This document shows, piece by piece, positions 10,401-21,500 of a DNA stretch of 64,000 nucleotides (position 1 is the first letter of the stretch; every line of letters starts with the position of its first letter). The stretch spans positions 7,185,820 through 7,249,819 of the forward strand of contig OX393568.1 of the NCBI GenBank assembly GCA_947652115.1, given 5' to 3'. This DNA comes from Blastomussa wellsi. Its lineage: Eukaryota; Cnidaria; Anthozoa; Scleractinia; Plerogyridae. The notes beneath the pieces were generated by a model. That model did no database searches and was not told the DNA's origin. It saw only the letters and a program-made list of their open reading frames with translations. Position numbers and translations under genes: made by a program.

Positions 10401-10973
10401 CCATGAGAAAATGAAAGTGAAACTTTCTTTCTTGTAGGTTCTCTACTGGCTAGCTTTGCTCACTTATTTGTTCTCACAGCTTTGCTGATCATACATACCA
10501 ATCTTGTTTACCACCTTGCAGGTCAAGTTTCACTTGTATGAAATGCTTATTTTGTGCTTAGCCTGTGACCAAGCTCTTAGGGTGAAAGCTGGAGAGAGAA
10601 AGTTTGGGATAGACTTGTGCTGACTTATGAAACATTTTGAATTTGAAAGCCAAGTTTGAGCTTAGTTTAGTGTGCACACTCATAGAAAGAAAAGACCAAG
10701 CTTGTGTTCAACTTATTTTCACAAGCCAGTGTGTCAGTATTGCTATTGAGAGGTGAAATATATTTTCAGCTTTTATTTTTGCAAATTTTTTTTGAAATAA
10801 ATTTGGGTAATTGCTAACCTTTCATCATACCCCCCTCCCCAAACAGATGCATCATGGCAGGTTATGCAATTGCTTATTCCTTCACCTACTTCACAGGAAA
10901 TGTGTTTTTAAAACATGGATCAGAACTGAGGCTTATCCCAAGAGACCGAGTCGGCAGTTGGCTTGTTACATGA
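7465..10973 (+). CDS. UFM1: Ubiquitin-fold modifier 1 (UFM1), complete, six exons
   Basis: UFM1 is a ubiquitin-like protein joined to targets such as the ribosomal protein uL24 by UBA5-UFC1-UFL1 at the ER. Coding pieces: AT (7465-7466), 7571-7627, 7732-7789, 7903-7942, 9978-10010, 10897-10973. They total 267 nt, so 88 residues, with phases matching at every junction and GT/AG borders throughout. Recognisable blocks: SKVTFKITLTSDPKLPFKV, LSVPEGTPFTAVLKFAAEE, FKVPPATSAIITN, DGIGINPSQSAG, NVFLKHGSELRLIPRDRVG. These closely match human UFM1 (85 residues). After the conjugated glycine of the VG end come five residues (SWLVT) instead of the human SC; this tail is what the UFSP proteases would remove. 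An AATAAA is at 11017-11022. The first exon is the least certain, because only the AT of the start codon lies in it. Confidence 0.93.
7571..7627 (+). CDS. UFM1: UFM1 coding exon 2
   Basis: Begins after CCTAG with the G of the start codon, then SKVTFKITLTSDPKLPFK and two bases of Val. Donor GTATGC. Confidence 0.92.
7732..7789 (+). CDS. UFM1: UFM1 coding exon 3
   Basis: Acceptor TTAACAG. Completes Val, then LSVPEGTPFTAVLKFAAEE. Donor GTAAGT; exits in phase 0. Confidence 0.95.
7903..7942 (+). CDS. UFM1: UFM1 coding exon 4
   Basis: Acceptor TTTATAG. Encodes FKVPPATSAIITN plus the first base of Asp. Donor GTGAGT. The 2-kb intron that follows carries several TIR elements. Confidence 0.95.
8125..8320. 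mobile_element. Foldback/MITE in UFM1 intron 4
   Basis: Imperfect inverted arms of about 42 bp: 8125-8165 (AGTTCCATAAAATATCCATA, CACGGAAGGGA) and 8278-8320 (TCCCTTCCGTG, TATAGATATTTTCTGGAACT). The centre includes a poly-C run from 8179 and a C-rich string near 8255. TSD not identified. Confidence 0.55.
8476..8546. repeat. Short foldback hairpin
   Basis: Arms CAGAGCCCACTTTT...TTTTGGTCAG and CTGACCAAAAGAAAAGCAGG...CTCTG pair over about 27 bp around a short loop. The TTTTGGTCAGCACCAAG core is shared with the element at 63804-64000, so both probably come from one family. Confidence 0.5.
8655..9109. mobile_element. hAT-like non-autonomous element, 5-bp TSD (UFM1 intron 4)
   Basis: Starts CAGGGGCGTACCTGCC and ends AGGAACGCCCCTG, an inverted pair over about 12 bp. 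It is flanked by ATGGA direct repeats at 8650-8654 and 9110-9114. The 455-bp body has no credible coding frame. Same TSD size as 2523-2671. Confidence 0.65.
9419..9781. mobile_element. Non-autonomous DNA transposon with 8-bp TSD and internal T/G-rich repeats
   Basis: The 363-bp element has ends CCCAGGGGGG... and ...CCCCCCTGGG. The inverted match continues inward through GGTACTC and TACATGA (about 45 bp, broken by variable G/C runs). The direct repeats GATGTGCT at 9411-9418 and 9782-9789 are exact. Inside, the motif GTATTTTTTTGGGT or a close variant occurs seven times (near 9471, 9502, 9531, 9559, 9639, 9671, 9709). It lies in UFM1 intron 4. An 8-bp TSD fits hAT. Confidence 0.75.
9978..10010 (+). 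CDS. UFM1: UFM1 coding exon 5
   Basis: Acceptor TTTCTTTCAG. Encodes DGIGINPSQSA plus one base of Gly. Donor GTAAAT. Confidence 0.95.
10897..10973 (+). CDS. UFM1: UFM1 coding exon 6 (terminal)
   Basis: Acceptor TTCACAG. Encodes NVFLKHGSELRLIPRDRVG, then SWLVT and TGA at 10971-10973. Confidence 0.95.
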
Positions 10974-12029
10974 GACAAAGGACATTGTATTTAGACTTGT
11001 TAATTACAGAATTAAAAATAAAAACAAATTTACCCTCATTGACTGTTTAATTATTGATGTTAGGCTCCTTGTTTCTCTGACCAATCCAAATTCTTGATAC
11101 AGAAGTCCTTGTGTTTCCCTTTGGCTAACAGTAGACTGAAAGGTTATTCTGAGAGCTATATATGATGATGACCATATAGCAGCTGTGATATGAATTATTA
11201 ATTTGTTTCTATGTTTGGGTGCCTGAAGTAGGCAATAGAGTTTTCAGGTGACTAGAACAATAGACTTTCTAAACTCTCTTTTTATGCAAATTTTGCACAA
11301 CAATTTTGTATTGTTTAGTCCAGCAATATGGCCACCTAGACTGCCGATACACCAAACCACCCTGACTTACTGCCCTTTGAAGAATGGGGAGTCAAAACAC
11401 GAAATGGAGAATATCTCTGTAAGTAATGGTGCAATACAATTGAAAATTGGCAATTACGTTGTACCCCAAGAAATGCACCACATGGTGCATATTTTGATGT
11501 TGCTATGGCAACAGTCTTGGTTCCAGTCTCTTCCCTCTGTTAATCAAATGTTACCCAATTGTGACTGTATAGGGCAAAATGAATGATCCCATTTAAGGCA
11601 TATGCAATACCTATACTGTTCTATCTCTCTTAATTAACCTTTAGGAAGTGGATAGTGCTTGGTCAATACAGGAATAATCATTCCTGCATAATGGCTATCT
11701 GGAACCAGGTTGTGTTGCTATACACCACCTGGCGTATTTCTTAGGCTGTAACATGCTCAACAAGTTTCAATTGCATCGCATTATTACTTGCAGAGATATT
11801 CTTTATTTTGTTTCAATCCCCATGCTGTCACACCTTGTGATGTCATTAGTACCTAATTTGTATAATACAAGAAACTTTAATATCTCCGGAACAAGTGGAG
11901 ATATCACAAAAAGTAAAACGCCATTCTTCATTTATAAAGGCCTTTCAAATTAGCTCATTTTTCAATAGCTTGTTTTTTCAGTTCATATGCAGGTCGGGGT
12001 AATTTATACCTGGCTCACACCATGAAGCT

Positions 12030-12415
12030 TAAGACGGATTCCGCTCAAAGTTCGAGCAATAAGTGCAAAAATTATTTACTAAATGTCTATTCACAACACG
12101 GTAACTTTTTGAATACTATTTAAAACATCTCACTGTAATTCATTTCTCTTGGTGACCCCGCAATTAAATCCCCACGCATTCTCGAGAAATTTAATGTCAA
12201 ACCTCGTAAGAATGCTCAAAGCGTGTGTTATTGTGTTTTCAACTAACGTGAAAGGTCCCTTTTAATTGAAATATGGATAACTTCAAGTTCAATTTTCTCT
12301 CGCGGGGTCAGCTTGAGAGCTTAAGTCTTGATAAGATCTTCTTACCTTTAGTTAAAATATTACCACGCTATGAAAGTTTTTGGGTAACTTCATCTTAAAC
12401 GTGTTTAAAAGCTGT
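12030..12415. repeat. Unclassified dispersed repeat, copy 1
   Basis: Matches 35225-35615 in order and orientation through many blocks: GGATTCC, CAAAGTT, GAGCAA, AAGTGCAAA, TATTCTCGAGAAA, TATGGATAACTT and GCTTGAGAGCTTA. Unknown family, non-coding. Confidence 0.6.
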
Positions 12416-13230
12416 TTAGTTAAACACTGTTTAAAATTGTTGACTTCAAATTTGTCCCAATGAAAGCACACTTCAACCTTTCATAAAATTCAGTGTTCCA
12501 GTGTCCTGTTGCTGATTTTCATTTTGTTGAACCTGGTTTAATTAAACAAGTTTTGTTGGTGTGAATGGGGTATTACATTCGCAGTATGTATACAAGTTCT
12601 AAGGAAACAGATGATGAGGACTGCATAGCACTCGTGACATGAATAAGTTTTTTGTATTTTTGGGTGCCGGAAGTAGGCAATACTGCCGATACCCTGTGTT
12701 ACTGCCCTGAGAAATCTGGGAGCTGCGTACCAGTCTCAATTCATTTCCAGGGAACTCCTGCAAGTTACCAGCACTTCCTTTTTGTGTCTAGTTTACATTG
12801 TTAATCAAAAGGGGAACCAGTAAAACAACTGATAGTGTGCAACATGTTGTGCTATGTTGGTGTGAAATGTTGTGTGCATTTAGCAGGACTTAAGATGACT
12901 GTTTCTTCCTTGTATATTTCGAAATAAAAGAAAAAACAATATTCCAAGAAATTCCTTTAATGTAATAGCATTCGTTGGTGTAAGGATGTTTAAACAATAT
13001 GTCATGATTAGTTAAACGCTTTCCAAACATGTCAGAATATCTTGTACGTTAAAAAAAATGATATTATAAACATAGCCGAGCTGGGCAATCAAATTCAGCA
13101 TACATTAGTCCAATGGAATATGCGCGCGGCAACAGGCTGTGAGCAAATTGCTTTGCAATGGTTTTTTCTAGCATGGGTTTTTTTGACGTATATTTCCACT
13201 GGCAATATTATAAAACAATTGATTCATGTT

Positions 13231-13399
13231 TTTTGCTGTGCACCATCACATAATGGTGCACTGGGGAAGTTTGAAGAGCACTCAATTGCAAGAATTCGAA
13301 GCTAGAGTTTCTCTTGGCTATCGCCTCAAGCAACTTGTACGCTTCTTTCATGCTCTCCAAACTTCCCATGTGCACCATAACTCGATGGTGCATGCTAAA
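13231..13399. mobile_element. MITE with about 48-bp inverted arms
   Basis: Left arm 13231-13279 (GTGCACCATCACATAATGGT, GGGGAAGTTTGAAGAGC) pairs imperfectly with 13352-13399 (GCTCTCCAAACTTCCC, GTGCACCATAACTCGATGGT). Each arm itself contains a small GCACCA/TGGTGC palindrome. The ORFs here are products of the inverted repeat. Confidence 0.55.
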
Positions 13400-15563
13400 G
13401 CATGAACCAATTGTTAAAAGTCATGATCTTCTAAAGAGTGTCACCCTCAAATAAGTGCTGCCCATGAACAAGTGCCACAAAAGGAACAACGAAAGTTTAA
13501 AGAACTCTACGGTGCTAAATCAAGTGAATATGGCCATTTCATTGGTCCTGGGCATGATAGTAATTAAGTCTATTGGTTATAACAATTTATAAATAGAAAA
13601 GAGAGATTGCAGAGAATTTGTCCAGCCTTAACTGAGGTCTCTCTGATGGATAATAGAAACCCTGAAAATCACAAAGCCAAAAATAATTATCCACAATAAT
13701 TTATTCAGAACCACAGACGAAAAGTCAAAATTACTAAAAATCTACAAAAGTAGTAGTTTTGATAGCTGACATGCACTATCTTTTACACAACACCATCAGG
13801 TACCCAGTAAATTCAGTTTAATCTGGAACAGTTTGCACAATTTGCAGTGAATTTCTTAATAATCAGTTATTGTTGTTCTTTTTTAACTACAGTGGAACCG
13901 TAACCAACAGGCCAACAGGCCATAAACGGCTGTATTAACGGGGTGGCAGTATTAACGGGGTAACGTCAAATTTCATAACTGGTTCTCACAGACACATTCA
14001 TACTTCTGAACAACTAGAATACATGAACTTCAATTCACCCATACAGTGTTAACCAAAGGAATGTTGAGGAACAACTAGATTCCAGATATCTTTCTCACTA
14101 GTACTGTATTTGTTTTGTTTTGACAATTACAAATACATATATTTGGTTCGAGTAGCGGTATTAACAAGGTAAAATTGTAAAGGATTATACAGGTTAGGGT
14201 TTCAGAATGCGACTGTTGGCCATAATTAAAGGGGTGGCCACATTAAAATGTATGGGCATTTTGCGGGGTACAAATATCAGGGTATCAATTTCTTTCACAA
14301 ACCTGGGTGGATGAAAATGTAACAATTCAATTACCATATTGCAAAATAATATTATTTTCAAGTGTATAATGCATTAGAATGATTTGTAACACTATCATTT
14401 ATTCCTCCTGCCAACTTTGTTCTATAAATCAAAGATCATTTTCAGTCCGTACTGCACAATCTCTGCCTGCAATGTTTATGTGTGAATCTTGCAAAAAGGA
14501 ATGCTTACTATCCAAAATGAAAATTATGGGAAAAACTGGCTCATCCTCGGTGTAAAAACCAGTGAAACTCACCAGTGACATAAAACAAAGAACAAACAAG
14601 ACAACAAAGAACCTTGAAAAAATATATAACATAAAAACAGTAGCTCAAAAACGAAAAGTCACAGGTTTTTACGCTGAGGTAAACCCGAAAAACCTACCTT
14701 TTTTCATTTATTTTTTATGGTCAGATATCCTTTGCAAAACAATAATAAAGAGTGGGTACATGTACAAACCTTGATTGTATTCCAAACCACTGTTTCTCAG
14801 TGCATCGAGCACTTGTAAACACAATATCCTGTAATGACGAACTAAAAAGTTTCATGTATGCTATTACTGAAATGTAATGTATCAACAAATCCAAAATAGA
14901 AATCTAAACAAATCACGAGACTGCAGTATGGACTGGAAATCAACTTTAAAGGTATTGGAGGCAATTGCAAGCAGGCTTTGAGTGAGGATTTAAAAAAATG
15001 GGCATCCAAAAAACTTTTATGATGGTTGACTCCACCCTCCACGGAGGGTCAGGGGACAGACATTGAAAGGTATATTTCTACAGTTTGAGTGCAAATTTCT
15101 ATTTGAAGATTTCAAGATTTGCCAAAAAAACTGAATACAGCAATTTGTAAAGTGTCTAAAATGAAGCAAGTTCAACTTGATCTCATCTATATACACCATT
15201 TTATGAATATTTGAAATTGTAGACATAATATATGGGGGTGTTGTCTACGAAGGCTTGGATTGGGAAAACAAAGTTCTTCGGGGAATCTGAAGATTTTGCT
15301 GGGACTCAGGAGTCTCGGGAATTTTTCGTGGGAGCATGAAGTTACGTAGTTAAAATTTTGGGAAATTGGAGATTCTTTTGAGAATGAAATTCGGTCGACA
15401 TTGCAAATTCTCGGGATGACTTTCATTTATGCATCTAGAACTGCTGAAACAGCATTTGTTCGAGTTTTCATGAGGTTGAGTTGTCTCCCCCCATATATTA
15501 TGATAAAATTCTAATTATCATTTTGTCGTAACTGCGAGTTAGTAAATATCCCGTCCTTGAGTG

Positions 15564-15572
15564 TCAATCATC
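15564..15572 (-). CDS. CORO7: CORO7 coding exon 29 (last two codons and stop)
   Basis: Only GAT GAT TGA is coding, giving a C-terminus ...DDEWDD. Acceptor TTGTTTTCAG fits well. The human protein also ends DEWD, which supports splicing over read-through of exon 28. The rest of the exon is 3' UTR. Confidence 0.8.
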   Translation of the reverse strand, partial: DD

Positions 15573-18500
15573 CTGAAAACAAATCATAAAGAAGAGAAAA
15601 TTAGTCAATTGAAGTGAATAAAAATGCAGCAAAAAGAAATGCCTCATACCCATTCGTCATCATCCACTCCCTCTTGAAGATCCTGTGGCAAAGGGTCGTC
15701 ATCGTAATTCCTTAATTTCCCAACCATGGAGCTTAACAACTAAAAAAATGTAAGGGACAAGCTTAGACAAAAATTTCAGGTATTTAGGTTACAAAACTCA
15801 TTACATTATTGTTTAAAATTAAAAGTAATATAACACTTTCAGATGTTAGCTTTTGAAACATCTAAGTCTTCATGTTGGGAAATGAGAAAGATGCACTTAA
15901 AATTATATTTATCATGTCGTGAGCATGCACCAGTCACAAAAAGGTTTTAAACTAAACATGCCGCCATTTTCAGTGTGTTTTGAGTCAGTCGGACAAGACA
16001 ATTTACTTATTTATAATAGAAAAAGGTCTAACCAATCGGCACCTGCTCCCAACATTGCTGAATCAACAGTATGCAGGATGCATGTCACGAACCTAGTAAA
16101 TGGCATTGTTCACCAGTTTCTCCGTAGCTCGGTGTATAGAGCCCACTTGCCCAACGGGCAAGTGAAGGATAAAATCCACAGCCTGATGGCAAAATCCACT
16201 AGCCCTGAGCTATCAGACTTAAAATTTATCATCATGATCTGTTTTTCTTTATCACAAAATAACTACAGTTTATTGAAGGTTTAGAATTTTTAGCATAGGT
16301 AAGCCATAATGGTAGCAAGAGGCAGGCCGCAAGAATTCCAATCAATGTGCGTAGTAATGCAAAACCAAAGCAAATTTTGCTAGTAATTAATTTATACACT
16401 CAATTGAAAACCACTCATACTGGGAAGAACACTTACTTCTTCTTTCATCTGTTCAGAGGACTTGACTTCATCCAACTCATGTCGACTATCATACTTCCTG
16501 GGAATCGGAGCTTCCTTAGGTACTTCACTCACTGTGAAATAAACATTCAAATAATGAGGGATCCAGCAGCTACAATAGCTTAATGGTTAGCATGCTAGAA
16601 TCTGGATCATGTGATCTAGACTCAAGGCCCTGGCTGGGGCACTGCATTGTGTTCTTGGGCAAGACACTTAACTCTCATACAATGCATTACAAATCTATTT
16701 ATGATGAAAAGAATAAAAAAGTTAAAAACACAAGCCATGAAAAGGGAACAGTGCCTCTCTTCACACAGTTGTCCCAAATGGATACTCGCAAATTTAAACC
16801 TGGGGGGGGTGGGGGTGTTACTCTGTGATGGCTCAGTATCCCATCCAGGGAGGGAACTTGGCCTGATGCAGTATCCCATCAGGGAGGGGTAGAAACACTC
16901 CCCTGTTGCAGCATGGGGAACTTGGCCCGATGCAGCATCCCATCCAGGGAGGGGTAGAAACACTCCCCTGTTGCAGCATGGGGAACTTGGCCTGATGCAG
17001 TACCCCATCCAGGGAGGGGTAGAAACACTCCCCTGTTGAAGCATGGGGAACTTGGCCTGATGCAGACTTCACACATTATGAGCTGCGTAAAGGTTGAAAT
17101 TGCTTTAAGTTTGCATTTTTTATTACAAAATTTGTTGTCAATACATTTTTTCCAAAACATCTGTCTGCTTAGTACCTGCCTGCCTATTTTGTATGAAGTT
17201 GTTAATTTATTATCACTTAAATAAAATTATGACATACATGGTTTCATGTCACTTGGTCTGAGTGACATCTTTCTCTGTGTTCCATTTTCACCAGCAAACC
17301 ACTGATCACTTGTCAATGCAGGCTCCCACCACACTCTGGTGTCTGGGAAGAGGTCATCTTGAAAATACTCTGTCTGAATTACAATACAGGCAATACCAGT
17401 AACTACAACTAACAAATGGGCATGTGGGTTCGACTACAACAATTATTTTAAACAGGGATATCCCAACAGAGTGAGAGTGTCCTTGTCCAAATGTGCATCA
17501 AATGTTGTAGATTGACAAATATTCTTCATTTCACATTGTGGATCAAATTTTTTCTTTGTCCCATACTCATGACAACAGATATTACACTGGAATCTTGAAT
17601 TCTCGAAATCCCTCTTTGTTTACCTTGGAGATTCTCAAGATCAGGATTTCACTGTACATCTTTTGTACCACATCTATCCCTTGTGTGTGTTGACATTGGA
17701 CTACCAAATATCACTGTCAAGCTTGGCTTTCAAAGCAAAGACTTAAGAATTTATGATGAATGATCAGCAAAGATGAATGAATATCCATTAGTGAAAACAG
17801 TAAATGAGATGCCAGAGGCTTGAAAATAATTTTGCATAAGCGAGGGCTGAGATTGGTGGTAAATTTGAGTTGCTGATGTAGTCATGCAAAAGTCTTATTT
17901 TGCATGTTGAGTATATTTGCATGAGATCAGGGGGTACTAACCTTCACGCGAGGGACCTGGAACATGATCAAGTCTATTGACGTCTTGTTCAGCTTGACAG
18001 CTCTGGCAAACTCCACTTCTTTTATGTTACATACAGTCTTTGGTAGGAAAGCAACCGCCTGTATAAACATAGTGACACCATGAGTAAATGGGCTACATAA
18101 TACATGACTGTGATCAACAAAGTCATGAACTAGTAGCCTTAGTTGCCATACAGGGTAAAGGAAACATGCATTTAAGACAGCATTCTCCCTAAAATGTTAC
18201 GGAAACCAGGATACATTCAGGCTCAATAGGCCACTTGGATCAAACGCACTTTGGCAAGGCCTGATGTCATCACCATTATCTGTCAGCCACACATCCTTCC
18301 TGGTCTCGCGCAAAATCTTTACAAAATAATCTTATTATGAGGCATAGAGGTTCAACATGCTTACAGTCCTTTTAATAGTTCTATCTGACACGTGTTTACC
18401 ACCTGATTAAGACCATTGTCTAAGCACTTTTTAAAGTGGCTGCCATGGTAGCACATGCTACCATGTTTTGAAGGGAATATTCCCTTTAATTCTCTAAAAG

Positions 18501-21500
18501 ATGTCCAGCTATTAAATGGAATACTGAAGCAAACAAAAGAGCAAATGAAAACTACTTCTAGTCCAGTGTTATCAGCCAATATATGCACATTACCTGGTAT
18601 GGTTCTTTTGTCCTGTAGTGTGACAGTTCAAATATATGAGGTGGTTCCTCACTGATTTCATAAGCAAAAATTGTAGTTTCACCCTGAAAATTTTAACCAC
18701 AAGCACTGTAAGTTATTGATCTAATTCATCCCCATTCATTCTTTGACATTCCTTTTCCACTTAACAAACAGATTCAGGTAGGTAACTTAGCGAGGGGTCA
18801 CAAATGGCCCCTCTGAATTTTTTAGTGCTTGCAAAATTAGCCTTCTGCTTGGGCTTTTCTTCTATATCCTCCATTTTCAATTTGGCAATTACAGCATTGA
18901 CAGATGATCCTATGCAACCAAACGAGCTAGTTTCAATTGAGTGCCGCAAAAGCAAAACTAATTACTTTGGCCAATCCAGTGATCCAATCAAAACTTGAAT
19001 TACACATAGCAGACACAAAGTGCTGGAATACGTGCACGTACGAGTCACGATTGGCTTTGGTTTTACTTCTGATTTGTTGAAAAGGTGATAAAAGATTTTT
19101 AAACCAGTCAAGAGTACGCCAAGAGCTGAACTTTTGTCAAGCTTGTTTGTGCTTTCCTTTCAGCAGATCCCCTGATTTTTGGTTGGACAATGCTTGTAGC
19201 CAGATCTACTGAAATTTAGGTAAAGCATGAAACAACATCAAAGGACACAATCTGATCTGTGTCTGATCTGTTTGAAGGAGGGAGGAGAGGTAGGGGAAGA
19301 GAAACCAAAGAGAATCTGCCAGCTAAAAATATTCGGTCCTTAACTAGTGGTAACAAAGCAACAATAAATATATCAATTTTAATTTTAACACCTTAGAAGG
19401 GAGGAATAGGACAGAAGAGTCTTCATCATAAAAGGGGATCAATGTAGCTGGAGCCACGTTTATCTCTGCAGTCGACAACACTTCAGACAGATTACGACTG
19501 TCGTAAACACTGATAGTTCTGGAGCTTGATCTAGTGAACAAAAAACATGTTTTAGGATTATTCTATTGACTAACTACAGCAGGGGTTTCAAAATGTTTTG
19601 AAGTAGGTGTCAGCAACTGGATGAGTAGGTGGCTGTTATAAGTGAGCTTTTTTGTCACAAGCTGATTATTATGGCCAGAACGGTAGCCGGTGGTATAATA
19701 GTCAAGTAACCGGTGGAACTCCGGCAGTCGCCGGCTTGTTTTGAAACCCCTGCTACAGATTGGCAGAACAGCTGTTAGTAAAACCCCCACTAATCATTTG
19801 AAAAATATGACGAGGAAAAAGACTTGTCCTTGCAGAAAAACATCACTAATTAATACATGGCATAACCCAGTGTGACCAGCTATTGTGCAAACTTGCAAAC
19901 TGATCGACTAAAAGTACATAGTACGCTTTTGAAGTGCATACAACATTGTGGCTGTATAATTATATTATCACTTAGTTTTCTCAACGATCATTTTAATTAG
20001 TCTTAGTTTGTAACTGCATTTATTATTCTATCGCAATTTCAATGCAAGTTAGCGAACCGTTGTTTAAGTTATTATGCAACTTTTGTAAGTAGTGGTTGTG
20101 TTGTTGTGTATGCATTGTAAGTTTTTGTTGGTGTTGACATTAAAAATCAAAATGCTAAAAATAAAATTGTCAATAAAATAATAACTTTTGTCAATACTCT
20201 GTTTAAAGAACAGACACTGGGTTATGCTCCTTGGTTTCTATCAGCTGGTAGTTAAGTTCAGCCACTAAAAAACTTAAGCTTTCTGTACAATTGTCGACAA
20301 GCTAGATAAATACAACTAAAAATTTACCTGCCAAATCCTGAAACAATTAACCAGTCTCCACTTGGGCCACCCCACACAACACGGGCACCACGACTGCCTT
20401 CAGGACCTGGGCCTGTCTAAAACAAAGGGTCAGTCAATGAGGGAGGAATGCATGTGCAGTGGCCTAATTAATGTAAGAGTGTAGCATAGGACTCAATCAA
20501 GCAGTCTAGACAGTGTTGAGGATCAACCCCTGTTCTGTTCATAAGCAAGACACTTTATTCTTACTAACAGACAGACAGCCAGTGCCTCTCTCCTATTTGG
20601 GGTATAAATGGGTACTTGCAAAAAGATTGAATTGCTGGCGGAAAACCTACGTCAGATTAACATCCAGGGGTTTCAAAACAAGTCGGCAACTGCTGGAGTT
20701 CCACCGGTTACTTTACTATTATGCCGCTGGCTACTCTGGTCAGAGCAATCAGCTTGTGACAAACAAGCTCACTTATAACAGCCGCCAACTCTTCCAGAAG
20801 GGAGGGGAGGGAAGAAGACAGCTGAAATGCCCAGCACAAGATGGCTGACGAAGCTGCACGATGAACACTGCTGTGTGACAAGATGGCCGACGAAGCTGCA
20901 CGATGAATGCTGCCGAGTGACTGAATGAACCATGTGAGCCTGGGAGCCCAGGATGTAGACCGCTGACTGCTAACCACTACCACTCTTTGTTGTTAACTTT
21001 GTTAAAATATGCATTTTAACTGCATGTAACTTTTACTGCTTATGAAAGTAAAGTTTAATGCTGATGAAGGTCTTATTTGTTAGCGCAGAAGAATAAAATC
21101 TGGCCCCATGGAACACTTGATAAGGATGTTCCCTATACTGTATACTGGAATAATTACTGCATGAATTTCTCTCAAATGAACATACCTTTGTAGAAGAAAC
21201 TTGTGATCTTGGATCAAATATTCTAACTTTGTTGTCCCTAGACACTGTGGCCAACTTTGTTCCATCAGTCTTCCAACTCAAACTGAACACCTAAAATTAA
21301 TTTCAGAAATAACAGAATTTTGCTGCTGCTGTTTTGAAACTTAAACCTAGAAGCAGAAGGAGACCAAACAAAAAATGCAATTGGACAGTATTGCAAAATG
21401 GTGAGATGAGTCAGACAGATAGGGAAATGAATTCTACTTATTATGTCATTTCACCCAGGGACTCTTTAATTCTTTCTTTTTTGTCCAAGAAGGATGCATA

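Larger units (their letters stand above)
11040..15560. other. Intergenic region between UFM1 and CORO7 3' ends
   Basis: No exon recognised. It holds a repeat with TTGGGTGCC..GAAGTAGGCAATA in two diverged copies (near 11213-11400 and 12655-12730), a dispersed repeat (12030-12415), a MITE with long inverted arms (13231-13399) and a repeat rich in GTATTAACGGGGT (13890-14290). The CORO7 3' UTR must extend into 15563 and below, but no convincing poly(A) signal was found close to the stop. Confidence 0.5.

Noticed and set aside
15645..15652. CORO7 ending at the TGA just after exon 28 (DDEWV)
   Set aside because: Not excluded, but the donor GTATGA and the acceptor at 15573 restore the conserved DEWD ending, so splicing is preferred.
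16622..17160. Overlapping minus-strand ORFs of up to 140 residues with repeated GVFLPLP-like text
   Set aside because: They come from the 64-bp minisatellite and the SINE; no conserved protein.
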